The notes under the pieces: model-generated
Seen by the model: only the letters and a program-made list of their open reading frames with translations
Databases searched by the model: none
Told to the model about the DNA's origin: nothing
Part shown: one piece after another, positions 10,546 to 18,160 of the stretch
How positions within the stretch are numbered: the stretch's first letter is position 1
Layout: each line of letters begins with the position of its first letter
Made by a program: the position numbers and the translations under genes
Assembly (NCBI GenBank): GCA_000310025.1
Contig: FN648505.1
Location: 75,549 to 139,548, forward strand
Direction: 5' to 3'
From: Ectocarpus siliculosus
Taxonomy: Eukaryota > Sar > Phaeophyceae > Ectocarpales > Ectocarpaceae
DNA length: 64,000 bases

Positions 10546-11739
10546 TCAGGCATCTATAGCCGTACCACGCGACTCGTCTACATTGCGTAAGATACCTCGC
10601 ATGAAGGGACTACTTCGGTGCAGCTGAAGGCACCAAGAACCACAAACAGCTCCCAAAGCTGTCGTGTAGCGCGAAGGGGAGAGGGTGATCTTGACAGGTC
10701 CAGGGTCATCCAGGAAGCGAACGACGAAGACGTTTGTAGTCGGAGTATGTCCGGAGATTTTCCCTAGCCACCATAGAGCGTCTTGAGCCTTGTACCAGAA
10801 GTGTGCGCCTACAGGCAGCACGGTGTTGCGAAAACGGCGGGCCCAAACATCGCGGGGAACATATTCGTACCCGGGCGACGAGGACCGCTCGCCTTTGATG
10901 CGAGACAGTTCACGTTCCGCTGCGCCAATGCGCATGCGACGATACAGACGGTTAGTCTGCCGGTGTTGGTCGGGTGTACCAGCCCAATACAGAAGAATCT
11001 GTTTTCGGGAGTGTTGGAGGTCCATTTCTCGTTCCCACGAGGGCCGCAGAAGACCTTTCCAGTGGGTCTCGTACATGACTGCGATAACGCCGCCACGTCC
11101 TCGAACCGACTGGTGTCCCGTGATTTTCTCAACCTCGAGCCTGCGGACAGGCGCCGAAACATCGTCCGCGGTAACATGGTACGGCGGAGACTTCGTCGTG
11201 TAGTTGTTGAGAACATACTGCGTGAGGCCTGCAGGCAAGAACCGAGGCATGTCGTCACTATCGTGTGGGTTCGCACACGGTTTGCAACGAGCGACAGAAA
11301 CTCGGCGCTTGGCATCCACTCCGGGCATATCGGAGGGAAGATCCAAATACAGGAGCTTGTCAGCCACCGGGCTGCCATCGGGAGCCTTGTTGCAAGGACC
11401 GACTGCTAGGATTTTAAAAGGACCTGTCCAATTCAAGGACAGCTTCTTCTTGAGTACCTGGGAGTCAGCGTCTGCGCGGGCCTTGGAAGTGAGTTTGGCA
11501 CCTTGGCGGATGGTAGCCAAATAGTTGTAGACCCACACCCAACCACCGGTAGCGTAAACGGGTAGTTTATGTAAGGCATCAGACAGTTTCGAGTTCCGTT
11601 TTTCCATACGGGAAACTGTGAGTGCGTGTTGTTCACGCACTAGCTCGTAGGAGCGCCGTTGCCGATCGGCGGCAAGGTTGCAATACTCGAGCTGATCGCG
11701 GGCAAGCGACTGGTGACCACGTAGCGTAAATGTTGTCAA
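10546..11739 (-). CDS. Integrase C-terminal part with chromodomain-like and SH3/Tudor-like modules
   Basis: Frame of 397 codons that continues the integrase after a one-base frame change near 11738-11742 (a run of five A on the plus strand). Residues 1-50 complete the region following the integrase core. Residues ~96-155 look like the GPY/F module (WTGPFKIL at 104-111). Residues ~200-245 resemble a chromodomain (the 'YETHWKG' then 'PSWERE' pattern corresponds to the usual YLVKWKG...TWEP). Residues ~310-375 form a further module (WYKA..ALWWLGKI, then VRFLDDPGPVKITL) resembling SH3/Tudor folds in outline only. Chromodomains on integrases can direct insertion toward marked chromatin; the last module's role is unknown. 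Confidence 0.7.
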   Translation of the reverse strand: MTTFTLRGHQSLARDQLEYCNLAADRQRRSYELVREQHALTVSRMEKRNSKLSDALHKLPVYATGGWVWVYNYLATIRQGAKLTSKARADADSQVLKKKLSLNWTGPFKILAVGPCNKAPDGSPVADKLLYLDLPSDMPGVDAKRRVSVARCKPCANPHDSDDMPRFLPAGLTQYVLNNYTTKSPPYHVTADDVSAPVRRLEVEKITGHQSVRGRGGVIAVMYETHWKGLLRPSWEREMDLQHSRKQILLYWAGTPDQHRQTNRLYRRMRIGAAERELSRIKGERSSSPGYEYVPRDVWARRFRNTVLPVGAHFWYKAQDALWWLGKISGHTPTTNVFVVRFLDDPGPVKITLSPSRYTTALGAVCGSWCLQLHRSSPFMRGILRNVDESRGTAIDA

Positions 11740-12967
11740 AAACGGTCAGTGGAAACCTGGGAAGGCGCGCCATATGCACCTCATTGGGCGCCAATCCTGT
11801 TGCAGCGCTAACGGAGTTGTTGTACGCGAATTCAACATGAGGGAGATGAATGTCCCAATCATCTTGTCGTTCGTTCACAACCATCGCCAGCATCTGGGCC
11901 ATGGTGTGGTTCACGCGCTCAACTCCTCCGTTGCCGCTAGGGTGGTACGCGCTCGTCGTAATTTTTCGGACGCGTAGCAATTTTAGGATGGCAACCGACA
12001 GTTTGGAGCAAAACTGCAATCCATTGTCAGAAAGAATGCTGAGGGGGCATCCCCAAACAGGCATGTATTTATTGACAAGGACGTCAGCTGTACCTTCAGC
12101 TGTGAACTCGGCGTCAGTCACTGCGTACATATTGGCTCTCCGACTGAAACGGTCAGTGAATAGCAAAATATACGAGAAACCTCGCGGAGTTGTGGGAAGC
12201 GGACCAAAATAGTCGACGCTAATCGCGACCCCTGGTGCCGAAGGCAGAGGGATCGTGAGAATCGGCCAGCGAATAGTCTGGCGCGCAGTTTTGCGGGCCT
12301 GACATTTCAAACATCGCCGAATCCACCAACGAGTACTGATACTCATCCCAATCCACCAGTAAAACCTCTCAAGCAAGCTGAGCGTGCGAGCGGTACCAAG
12401 GTGGCAGAGGGCGTTGGCATGACAAGCTTGCATGACCCAAGGTCGCATTAACATGGGCACGTAAATACGAGTGGGTTCGTCATTCAACAGACGTGCAGCT
12501 CGTCCTCCGGGACGGTCAGAAGAGACCGGGGGCTTGGTATTCTTTCGTACCAAGAGGCAAAGGCCATCGTCAGTGACGAGGCGTCCTTTATCTGCAAGCT
12601 CTCGAATATCCTCCAACGAGGGTCTATGCCTGGAGTGATATGACACTCTGGCAAAGAAATCGACAGGTAGACTCTGAGGGCGTTTGAGGAGAATGTAGCG
12701 GATGGTGGCTTCACACACCGGCTCTTTCTGCTGTTCCCGCGCCCAATCTGCACGCGTGTAGCGTTCGACGGACTCACGGAATTCTAACTCTGCAGGATTG
12801 AGGACCATGGAATCCACTGCGGGCGTTGCCTTACCAGCTGCAGCAGCCGGTTGTGACAAACCCAACAGAGGACCCGTAGGGGCGTCGGTAACCGTCTCCG
12901 GCGGCGCTATAGGCACCGTTGGGACAGGTTCGACAGCAGGCTCAGGCGTGGTGGCAGCTGGTGTCAC
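11633..12967 (-). CDS. Integrase zinc-finger and catalytic core
   Basis: Frame of 444 codons; the first codon is GTG, overlapping the TGA of the preceding frame, so a separate start is unlikely. Residues 1-55 are a Pro/Ala/Thr linker. The HHCC zinc finger is at H183, H189, C219, C222. The DDE core is at D252 (in VDYFGP), D314 (in SDNG) and E350, with the usual 35-residue D-E spacing. The enzyme joins element cDNA to host DNA. After about residue 410 the frame leaves the conserved sequence, and the true continuation lies in the next frame (10546-11739). That break falls in a homopolymer inside the protein, so it is more likely a mutation or sequencing error than recoding. Confidence 0.88.
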   Translation of the reverse strand: MTPAATTPEPAVEPVPTVPIAPPETVTDAPTGPLLGLSQPAAAAGKATPAVDSMVLNPAELEFRESVERYTRADWAREQQKEPVCEATIRYILLKRPQSLPVDFFARVSYHSRHRPSLEDIRELADKGRLVTDDGLCLLVRKNTKPPVSSDRPGGRAARLLNDEPTRIYVPMLMRPWVMQACHANALCHLGTARTLSLLERFYWWIGMSISTRWWIRRCLKCQARKTARQTIRWPILTIPLPSAPGVAISVDYFGPLPTTPRGFSYILLFTDRFSRRANMYAVTDAEFTAEGTADVLVNKYMPVWGCPLSILSDNGLQFCSKLSVAILKLLRVRKITTSAYHPSGNGGVERVNHTMAQMLAMVVNERQDDWDIHLPHVEFAYNNSVSAATGLAPNEVHMARLPRFPLTVFDNIYATWSPVACPRSARVLQPCRRSATALLRASA

Positions 12968-13578
12968 TCGTGTTTGACGACGAGAAGCGCCTGCACGCGG
13001 AACGTGTGGGGGATCGACAAATCAGGACCGAAACCGTAGTTTACATCGGGTTGAGGCTGACCCGCAGCAGCCGCGGTTCGGCGACGCGTACGAGTAGAGA
13101 TCAGTTCCGACGGATCAATACGATGCGGTTGCAACCGAGAGGTCGAAGGCGGCGGCAATGAGTCGGCGGCATCCAAACGATCAGAGTGGGAGCCGGCGTC
13201 GACAGTTGCGGTCGCATGAGACACGACAGGGGGCAACCGAGAGTTATCGTCGGCGGTCTGTGTGTCGTGGACAGGGAGCGCAAATGCAGCTGTATCCGTG
13301 TGGGGTCGCGCAGACGGTCCGTAAACCGTGGCGGTGTCCCTATACAATGGTCTCATCGGAGACACAACAGGAGAAGCTGAAGACCGGAGTGCCGGCACAG
13401 CGCCCTGTATTTTCTGGGTTGCAGCGGAAGTAACCTCAGGCACAGCAAATACGGAGTGGTCGGTGCAAGACAATGCACGATCGTCCGCAAGGTGTCGCAA
13501 AGGTCCTCGCGCATTGACGTACGGAAAAACACGAGCGACGAATTCTCCTGCAGGAGCATCAAGGTCGTCAATCCTCAT
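12964..13578 (-). CDS. Linker ORF between RNase H and integrase
   Basis: 204 codons starting at ATG 13578, which overlaps the stop of the pol frame as ATGA. It ends in TGA overlapping the GTG that opens the integrase frame. Pro/Ser/Asp-rich with no recognised domain. Coding-like sequence appears to extend upstream of the ATG in this frame, so it may be an internal part of one polyprotein reached by a -1 frame change. Alternatives are termination-reinitiation or a simple indel. Confidence 0.5.
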   Translation of the reverse strand: MRIDDLDAPAGEFVARVFPYVNARGPLRHLADDRALSCTDHSVFAVPEVTSAATQKIQGAVPALRSSASPVVSPMRPLYRDTATVYGPSARPHTDTAAFALPVHDTQTADDNSRLPPVVSHATATVDAGSHSDRLDAADSLPPPSTSRLQPHRIDPSELISTRTRRRTAAAAGQPQPDVNYGFGPDLSIPHTFRVQALLVVKHE

Positions 13579-16500
13579 TCGAGGCCCGTGTTTGCGAAAA
13601 TCCGCAAAATCATCGGAAGTAAGGGGTAGCCCACCAAAGCGGTGTTCTCGCTCGGGGGCGCCAGCCCACCCAAACCAGCGCCAGGCGTGATTTGCCCGGG
13701 TGATGCGTGACCTGTCGCTCGGATCAGATACACACCAACGTCTTCTGGGGACGTCAAACGACTGTTACCGTTGATGTCGGCGGCAGTAGGCTCAATCGGC
13801 AGACGAGACAGCATGTCAGCGTTTCCGTTGGAGGCACCTCGTCGGTACTCCAACGTGTAGCTGTATGCTTCAAGGAACTCAATCCAGCGTTGGACGCGTG
13901 GGTTGTGCTCGCTGATTTTTGACAAACTTTCCAGCGCCTTATTGTCGGAATAGATGCGGAAGTGTGTGCTACGAAGGTATTCGCGGAGACGCTTGATCGC
14001 CCATACAACGGCTCCTGCTTCGAGATCGAGAGCGGTCCAGTTGCGTTCAGCGTCGAGCGTGGCTCTGCTGATGAAAACGATCGGCCGTACCGAGCCGTCT
14101 TTCTGCTCTTGCTCCAGCGCGGCGCCGAGACCGTCGGAGCTGGCGTCACAGCAAAGACGTAAAGGGCGTGTACCGTCCGCAATAGCGTCCCAATCAGGAA
14201 ACACTAAAATGGGCGGTTTCGCGAGCTCAGCCAGTAGGCTGCGAACAGTTGTTTCCATGTCGCTCGTGAAAGCGAAGGGAACACCTTTTTTGAGCAAGTG
14301 CGTAATGGACTTCACACGCTTGGCCATGTCTCTGAGGAAACGTCGGTAGTAGCTCAGACCACCCATGAGTGACCTGAGTTGCTTGACGGTCGTAGGCATG
14401 GGCATACCTGCCAGGGCGGCTACTTTACGGGCGTTGGGGAGGACACCTTTCGAAGATATGGTGTGCCCCAAGAAGTCAGCCTTGGTGGTACCGATGGTGG
14501 CTTTCGAGGGAGAAAGTTTGAGGTCGTACTTTCTCAACCGTTCGAAGAGCGTGCGCATATTACGGACATGCTGCAGTGGGCCTTCGTCAAAAACAACGAC
14601 GTCATCGAGGTATGCCTCGACTCCATCGAGTCCTTTGATTACTTCGTTAATCACTTTTACAAAGTGGCCTGCGGATTGGCTAGAACCCATCGGCATGCGG
14701 AGCCATTCGAACAAACGAGTGGGGGTCGCAAAAGCCGTAAGGGGGATAGTGTCCTTGTGGACAGTGATCTGGTGGAAAGAACCCGTGAAATCGAATAACG
14801 AGAAAATCGAACCTCTGTTGAGTTTCGTTAGAATCTCGTCGACTCGGGGGATGGGAAGTTGACCAAAGCTGCTGATATGGTTCAACTTTCGGTAGTTAAC
14901 CGTGATGCGTATTCCACCAGACTTCTTTGGTATAACCACGATGGGGCTGGAATAAGGAGAGGTCGAGTGCTGAATTAGGCCAGCAGCTAGATACTGGTCC
15001 AAAATGGCATCGACTTGCTTTGCAACCAAAGGATTCATACGGTACGGTTTGGACGTCACAGGGGGACAATCCGGAGGTACTTTGATCTCAAACGGCATCA
15101 GGGAACAGGACCCTAAATCCGTCGAGGATGTGGAAAACACGTCTTGGAAATCATGTAAAAGATCACCAAGTTCTGTGATGACCTCTGGTGACCAACCAGG
15201 ACCGTGTAAATCAAACTTAACCAACTTCAGGTGAGGCGGCAAGCGATTCCACAATGACTCAAAGCTAACTCTCTGATCAGCGCTCAACCGCTCCATCACA
15301 TGCTGTGGTGGCGGCGAGGGCGAAGTGTGAGCGGGGGCAGGGGCCGCAGGGGGTGATTTCCCTGGGTCCGGCACAGGAAGATCGGTGGATCGTAGGTTGT
15401 GCACGAAGGGATCGTGGCAACGCACCTGCGGATCGGCGGTCCTGTCCGCGTTATCCTCGGTAGAACCCAAAATAGGTCCAGGCACCGAACATGAAGTGTC
15501 AGCTTCGTCACTAAACTGTTGTTCTAAATGCTCTACCGGGACGCGCATCAGCGGGGCGGCAGCAGTACCGAGCAAGTCTCCTGGCTCAAGTTCTGCAGCG
15601 CCCGCGAGCGGCACAAACTGACGCCCGTCGGAGACAAAGATCTCTTCGTTCGACGAAACATCAGGCAACATGTCGACAAGGTATTGACCGGTCAGAGCCG
15701 GTGTACCGTTGGAACGCACCAAGTTGACTTCAATCATTTGGTGGTCGTCTGACAATGAAGTACCCGTTGGCCCTGCATAACGGAGCTGGAATTGGTCCGC
15801 CGGGGCTGTGAAATCGGGCACATACGCGACCGCAGCAGAATCATCCTGGTGGGCAAGCGTATATTCACCAAAAACGCGATTGTCCAGTGGCCTCGGAGGC
15901 AACATACGGTACGTGCGAGTGTTAAATCGCATGAAACTATCGCGTCCCAATAGGATGGGAAACTGCATGGTGTTTGCAGGGACGATGTGCGCCCAAACGG
16001 CAAGAGAAGCCGAAGGCGTATCACCGTGGAAAAATTGCACACTCAGACGGACTGTATCAGACGTCTGAAGAGACTCGGATTTACCAAAACCTCCCCAAGA
16101 ACGTGAGTTACCGTGCGATATGCAAGCCTCTGAGATGGCTCCCATGGCTTTGAGGGTACCGACAGCGTTGCTGTTGATGAACGTGGCCGGTGATCCTGAA
16201 TCGAGCAGAGCGGCGCAACCATATTGTGATTTGGCTGGCCCAGCGTGGATTTTGACTCGAGTCGTAAATGAAGCGTCGTCAACTGTAACAACACCACCTA
16301 CGAGGCAAGGACCATGCTCAGCGAGCAACGGTACACGATCTTCCTCATGATACTCAGCGGACGTAACCGCGAGAACTTCAGCGCTGTGATCCCTTGGAAC
16401 ATGCGCTGATTTTATGCGGTAACCTGACGACGGGGCGGCCTCCTCGGCGGCAGCCGTCGAAATACGCTCTTGCGTTGCAGGGTTAACCTCATGTATTGTA

Positions 16501-16955
16501 TTCCGGAGCTGAGCGTCGGACGAAACTGTGTGGTGGAAGTGTCGGCGTCGGCGCGTGCTCTCGGAGTAGGTCTCGAACAACCTGCAGGCTTTTGCCGAGC
16601 AGATTGGAGCCCCGCCATAAAGAGGGTTGGATTGCAGCAGGATCATCCGCGCGATGTCCAATGCCCCATATGGCATCGAATGGGCTAGCTTCGACGAGCA
16701 TTTTGTCGCCGGTGCCCAAAAGATGTTGTCGCATAGCGGGATTTTGCGAAAATTTGTAGTAGGAGGCGACACGCACCACGTTTTCACGCTCGCGCTCCCA
16801 AACAGCTTCATCAAACCCTTTAACTTGGCGTCCGTAACGCTTATGTTTAATCGGGTCAGAAACACGCATAATCCGCCGCAACGTATCTTGGTCGCCAAAG
16901 AGACGAGCCTTGGCAGCCGCGAAGAATTGTTCTCCACAAGAGTATTCCACACCAT
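13575..16955 (-). CDS. pol: Pol: aspartic protease, reverse transcriptase, RNase H
   Basis: Frame of 1126 codons. The first ~155 overlap the NADAR ORF and are probably not translated in this frame. Protease: DSG at residues 252-254 in LLDSGSPATF. RT: residues ~640-800, including IPKKSGGIR, the LFDFTGSFHQI motif A region and YLDD at 782-785. RNase H: starts at CCDASSDGLG (D937) and includes the YSDNKALE region, ending near DMLSRLP. The enzyme copies element RNA into cDNA inside Gag particles. Nothing in the catalytic motifs looks damaged. It lies in a +1 frame relative to the NADAR ORF and runs into the linker ORF through an ATGA overlap. Confidence 0.92.
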   Translation of the reverse strand: MVWNTLVENNSSRLPRLVSLATKIRCGGLCVFLTRLNISVTDAKLKGLMKLFGSASVKTWCVSPPTTNFRKIPLCDNIFWAPATKCSSKLAHSMPYGALDIARMILLQSNPLYGGAPICSAKACRLFETYSESTRRRRHFHHTVSSDAQLRNTIHEVNPATQERISTAAAEEAAPSSGYRIKSAHVPRDHSAEVLAVTSAEYHEEDRVPLLAEHGPCLVGGVVTVDDASFTTRVKIHAGPAKSQYGCAALLDSGSPATFINSNAVGTLKAMGAISEACISHGNSRSWGGFGKSESLQTSDTVRLSVQFFHGDTPSASLAVWAHIVPANTMQFPILLGRDSFMRFNTRTYRMLPPRPLDNRVFGEYTLAHQDDSAAVAYVPDFTAPADQFQLRYAGPTGTSLSDDHQMIEVNLVRSNGTPALTGQYLVDMLPDVSSNEEIFVSDGRQFVPLAGAAELEPGDLLGTAAAPLMRVPVEHLEQQFSDEADTSCSVPGPILGSTEDNADRTADPQVRCHDPFVHNLRSTDLPVPDPGKSPPAAPAPAHTSPSPPPQHVMERLSADQRVSFESLWNRLPPHLKLVKFDLHGPGWSPEVITELGDLLHDFQDVFSTSSTDLGSCSLMPFEIKVPPDCPPVTSKPYRMNPLVAKQVDAILDQYLAAGLIQHSTSPYSSPIVVIPKKSGGIRITVNYRKLNHISSFGQLPIPRVDEILTKLNRGSIFSLFDFTGSFHQITVHKDTIPLTAFATPTRLFEWLRMPMGSSQSAGHFVKVINEVIKGLDGVEAYLDDVVVFDEGPLQHVRNMRTLFERLRKYDLKLSPSKATIGTTKADFLGHTISSKGVLPNARKVAALAGMPMPTTVKQLRSLMGGLSYYRRFLRDMAKRVKSITHLLKKGVPFAFTSDMETTVRSLLAELAKPPILVFPDWDAIADGTRPLRLCCDASSDGLGAALEQEQKDGSVRPIVFISRATLDAERNWTALDLEAGAVVWAIKRLREYLRSTHFRIYSDNKALESLSKISEHNPRVQRWIEFLEAYSYTLEYRRGASNGNADMLSRLPIEPTAADINGNSRLTSPEDVGVYLIRATGHASPGQITPGAGLGGLAPPSENTALVGYPLLPMILRIFANTGLE

Positions 16956-17523
16956 CTACAGTAAAGACGGAGGGCGTCCATTGCGAGAAAAACGACGGGG
17001 CTTGCCAGAACAACACCATGTCAGGTGTGCAGTACTCCTTGCTCGGATCAAACGCTGGTGGTGAACACCTGGCGTCGGTCGGAGGAGGAGGGTAGATACG
17101 AATACCAGCTATAGCGGAGGAGGGGGATGTCTGTTTCCCCAAGTCCTCTACTCTTCCAACAGCGCAACCCGGTGGGGGTGTATAGTCTGTAGTGCTTTCG
17201 CTAGAATCCATCACGTTGGAGACATGACGGACCTCCCTTGACGAGGGTCGCGAGTTTTTCGCTGTTTGTTCAGCGAGGGGCGCAATCGGAGCGTCCTCCG
17301 AATACGGTGTTGTCAGCACCTCCGTGGTCGCGGTTGGGGACCGCTCAGTTTTGGTACTCCGCGAATCGCAAACCACGGGAAATCGACGCGTATTTCTTTC
17401 AACGCAATCGGTCATACTCGCTTCACCGTGCGGCGAGTGACTTTTATTACCGTCTCGAGTTTCCATCGGCTGTATCGCCGCAGGCTGTCGATGACCCGTA
17501 CGTAGTGGACATGTCCAAAGCAT
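16489..17523 (-). CDS. NADAR (YbiA-like, DUF1768) domain ORF inside the Gypsy element
   Basis: 344 codons from ATG 17523. Residues 1-165 are Ser/Thr/Pro-rich. Residues ~166-322 (16558-17028) carry the hallmarks of the NADAR/YbiA family in order: FFSQWTPSVFTVDGVEY, GEQFFAAAKARLFGD, a DP...K..GRQVKGFD..VW block, KFSQNP, LL.TGD..LVEASP.D.IWGIG, and WRGSNLLGKSLQ.VR. Domain length matches the free-standing family, and the conserved Glu and Trp positions are kept. Family knowledge: NADAR proteins cleave N-glycosidic bonds in riboflavin-pathway intermediates and remove ADP-ribose from guanine bases, including as antitoxins to DarT-type enzymes. The ORF overlaps the extension ORF upstream by 77 nt and pol downstream, each in a +1 frame. 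It is therefore probably a Gag-Pol polyprotein module, though separate translation from its ATG is possible. Confidence 0.88.
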   Translation of the reverse strand: MLWTCPLRTGHRQPAAIQPMETRDGNKSHSPHGEASMTDCVERNTRRFPVVCDSRSTKTERSPTATTEVLTTPYSEDAPIAPLAEQTAKNSRPSSREVRHVSNVMDSSESTTDYTPPPGCAVGRVEDLGKQTSPSSAIAGIRIYPPPPTDARCSPPAFDPSKEYCTPDMVLFWQAPSFFSQWTPSVFTVDGVEYSCGEQFFAAAKARLFGDQDTLRRIMRVSDPIKHKRYGRQVKGFDEAVWERERENVVRVASYYKFSQNPAMRQHLLGTGDKMLVEASPFDAIWGIGHRADDPAAIQPSLWRGSNLLGKSLQVVRDLLREHAPTPTLPPHSFVRRSAPEYNT

Positions 17524-18145
17524 CGCTCGAGGTGGCTAAACCCGGCGACACTTCATGTATTGTCGACAACGTAGGTGTCTTAACGGTCTTCCACGAGGAC
17601 GTCTGAGCGGACCTCTTGGGCATGCTCGACAATCCCGACCTTCCGTACCCGCACCTCAAACCGACCCTTGCATTCGTGTAGCCAACACGTAATGGTTCAG
17701 GCTGGTTTGCGGGCGGCAACGTGGTGTAATCGTGGGTTGTGCAAGCTGCTCGAGCTGTGTTAAAACTCGGGGAGCCGCCTTCAAGACAGGTCGCTCCTTG
17801 AGTTCCTAACCTTGGGGTATATTTACTGATGACAGCGCTGAAGCTGCCGCGTGTGCAAGCTGCTCGAGCTGTGTTAAAACTCGGGGAGCCGCCTTCAAGA
17901 CAGGTCGCTCCTTGAGTTCCTAACCTTGGGGTATATGCATTGACGACAGCGCTGAAGCTGCCGTGATCGGGAGTGTGGGCTACACCATCTTCACCCGATG
18001 AGGTCGAAGCACTACCGCTTGTAGCGGAAGTGTCGGTTGTAGGAACAGGAGTGGTACACTCGACCGTACCTACTATACGCGCATCCTGCGACACATATCT
18101 AGCTGCTCCCTGTTTTGCCATCGGCGGGTCGGGGAGTAACGACAA
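17447..18145 (-). CDS. Gag extension behind an in-frame UGA, with a 38-residue tandem repeat
   Basis: This frame is the same as Gag's, separated from it only by the UGA at 18161-18163 followed by CAG. The first in-frame ATG is at 18121, so readthrough is at least as plausible as new initiation. It has no known domain, is rich in Ser, Thr and Gly, and contains two near-identical 38-residue repeats (containing YTPRLGTQGATCLEGGSPSF). It ends at 17447 after overlapping the NADAR ORF. It may be a hinge between Gag and the NADAR module. Confidence 0.5.
   Translation of the reverse strand: MSLLPDPPMAKQGAARYVSQDARIVGTVECTTPVPTTDTSATSGSASTSSGEDGVAHTPDHGSFSAVVNAYTPRLGTQGATCLEGGSPSFNTARAACTRGSFSAVISKYTPRLGTQGATCLEGGSPSFNTARAACTTHDYTTLPPANQPEPLRVGYTNARVGLRCGYGRSGLSSMPKRSAQTSSWKTVKTPTLSTIHEVSPGLATSSDALDMSTTYGSSTACGDTADGNSRR
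17739..17966. repeat. 114 bp in-frame tandem duplication
   Basis: Two copies of a 114 bp unit (17739-17852 and 17853-17966) differ at few positions. The length is a multiple of three, so the duplication adds 38 residues without changing frame. Confidence 0.85.
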
Positions 18146-18160
18146 GCCGCCGTTGGGCTG

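Noticed and set aside
16489-17523. NADAR ORF as bacterial contamination
   Set aside because: It lies inside the element, overlaps both neighbouring retroelement frames, and has the same composition and direction.
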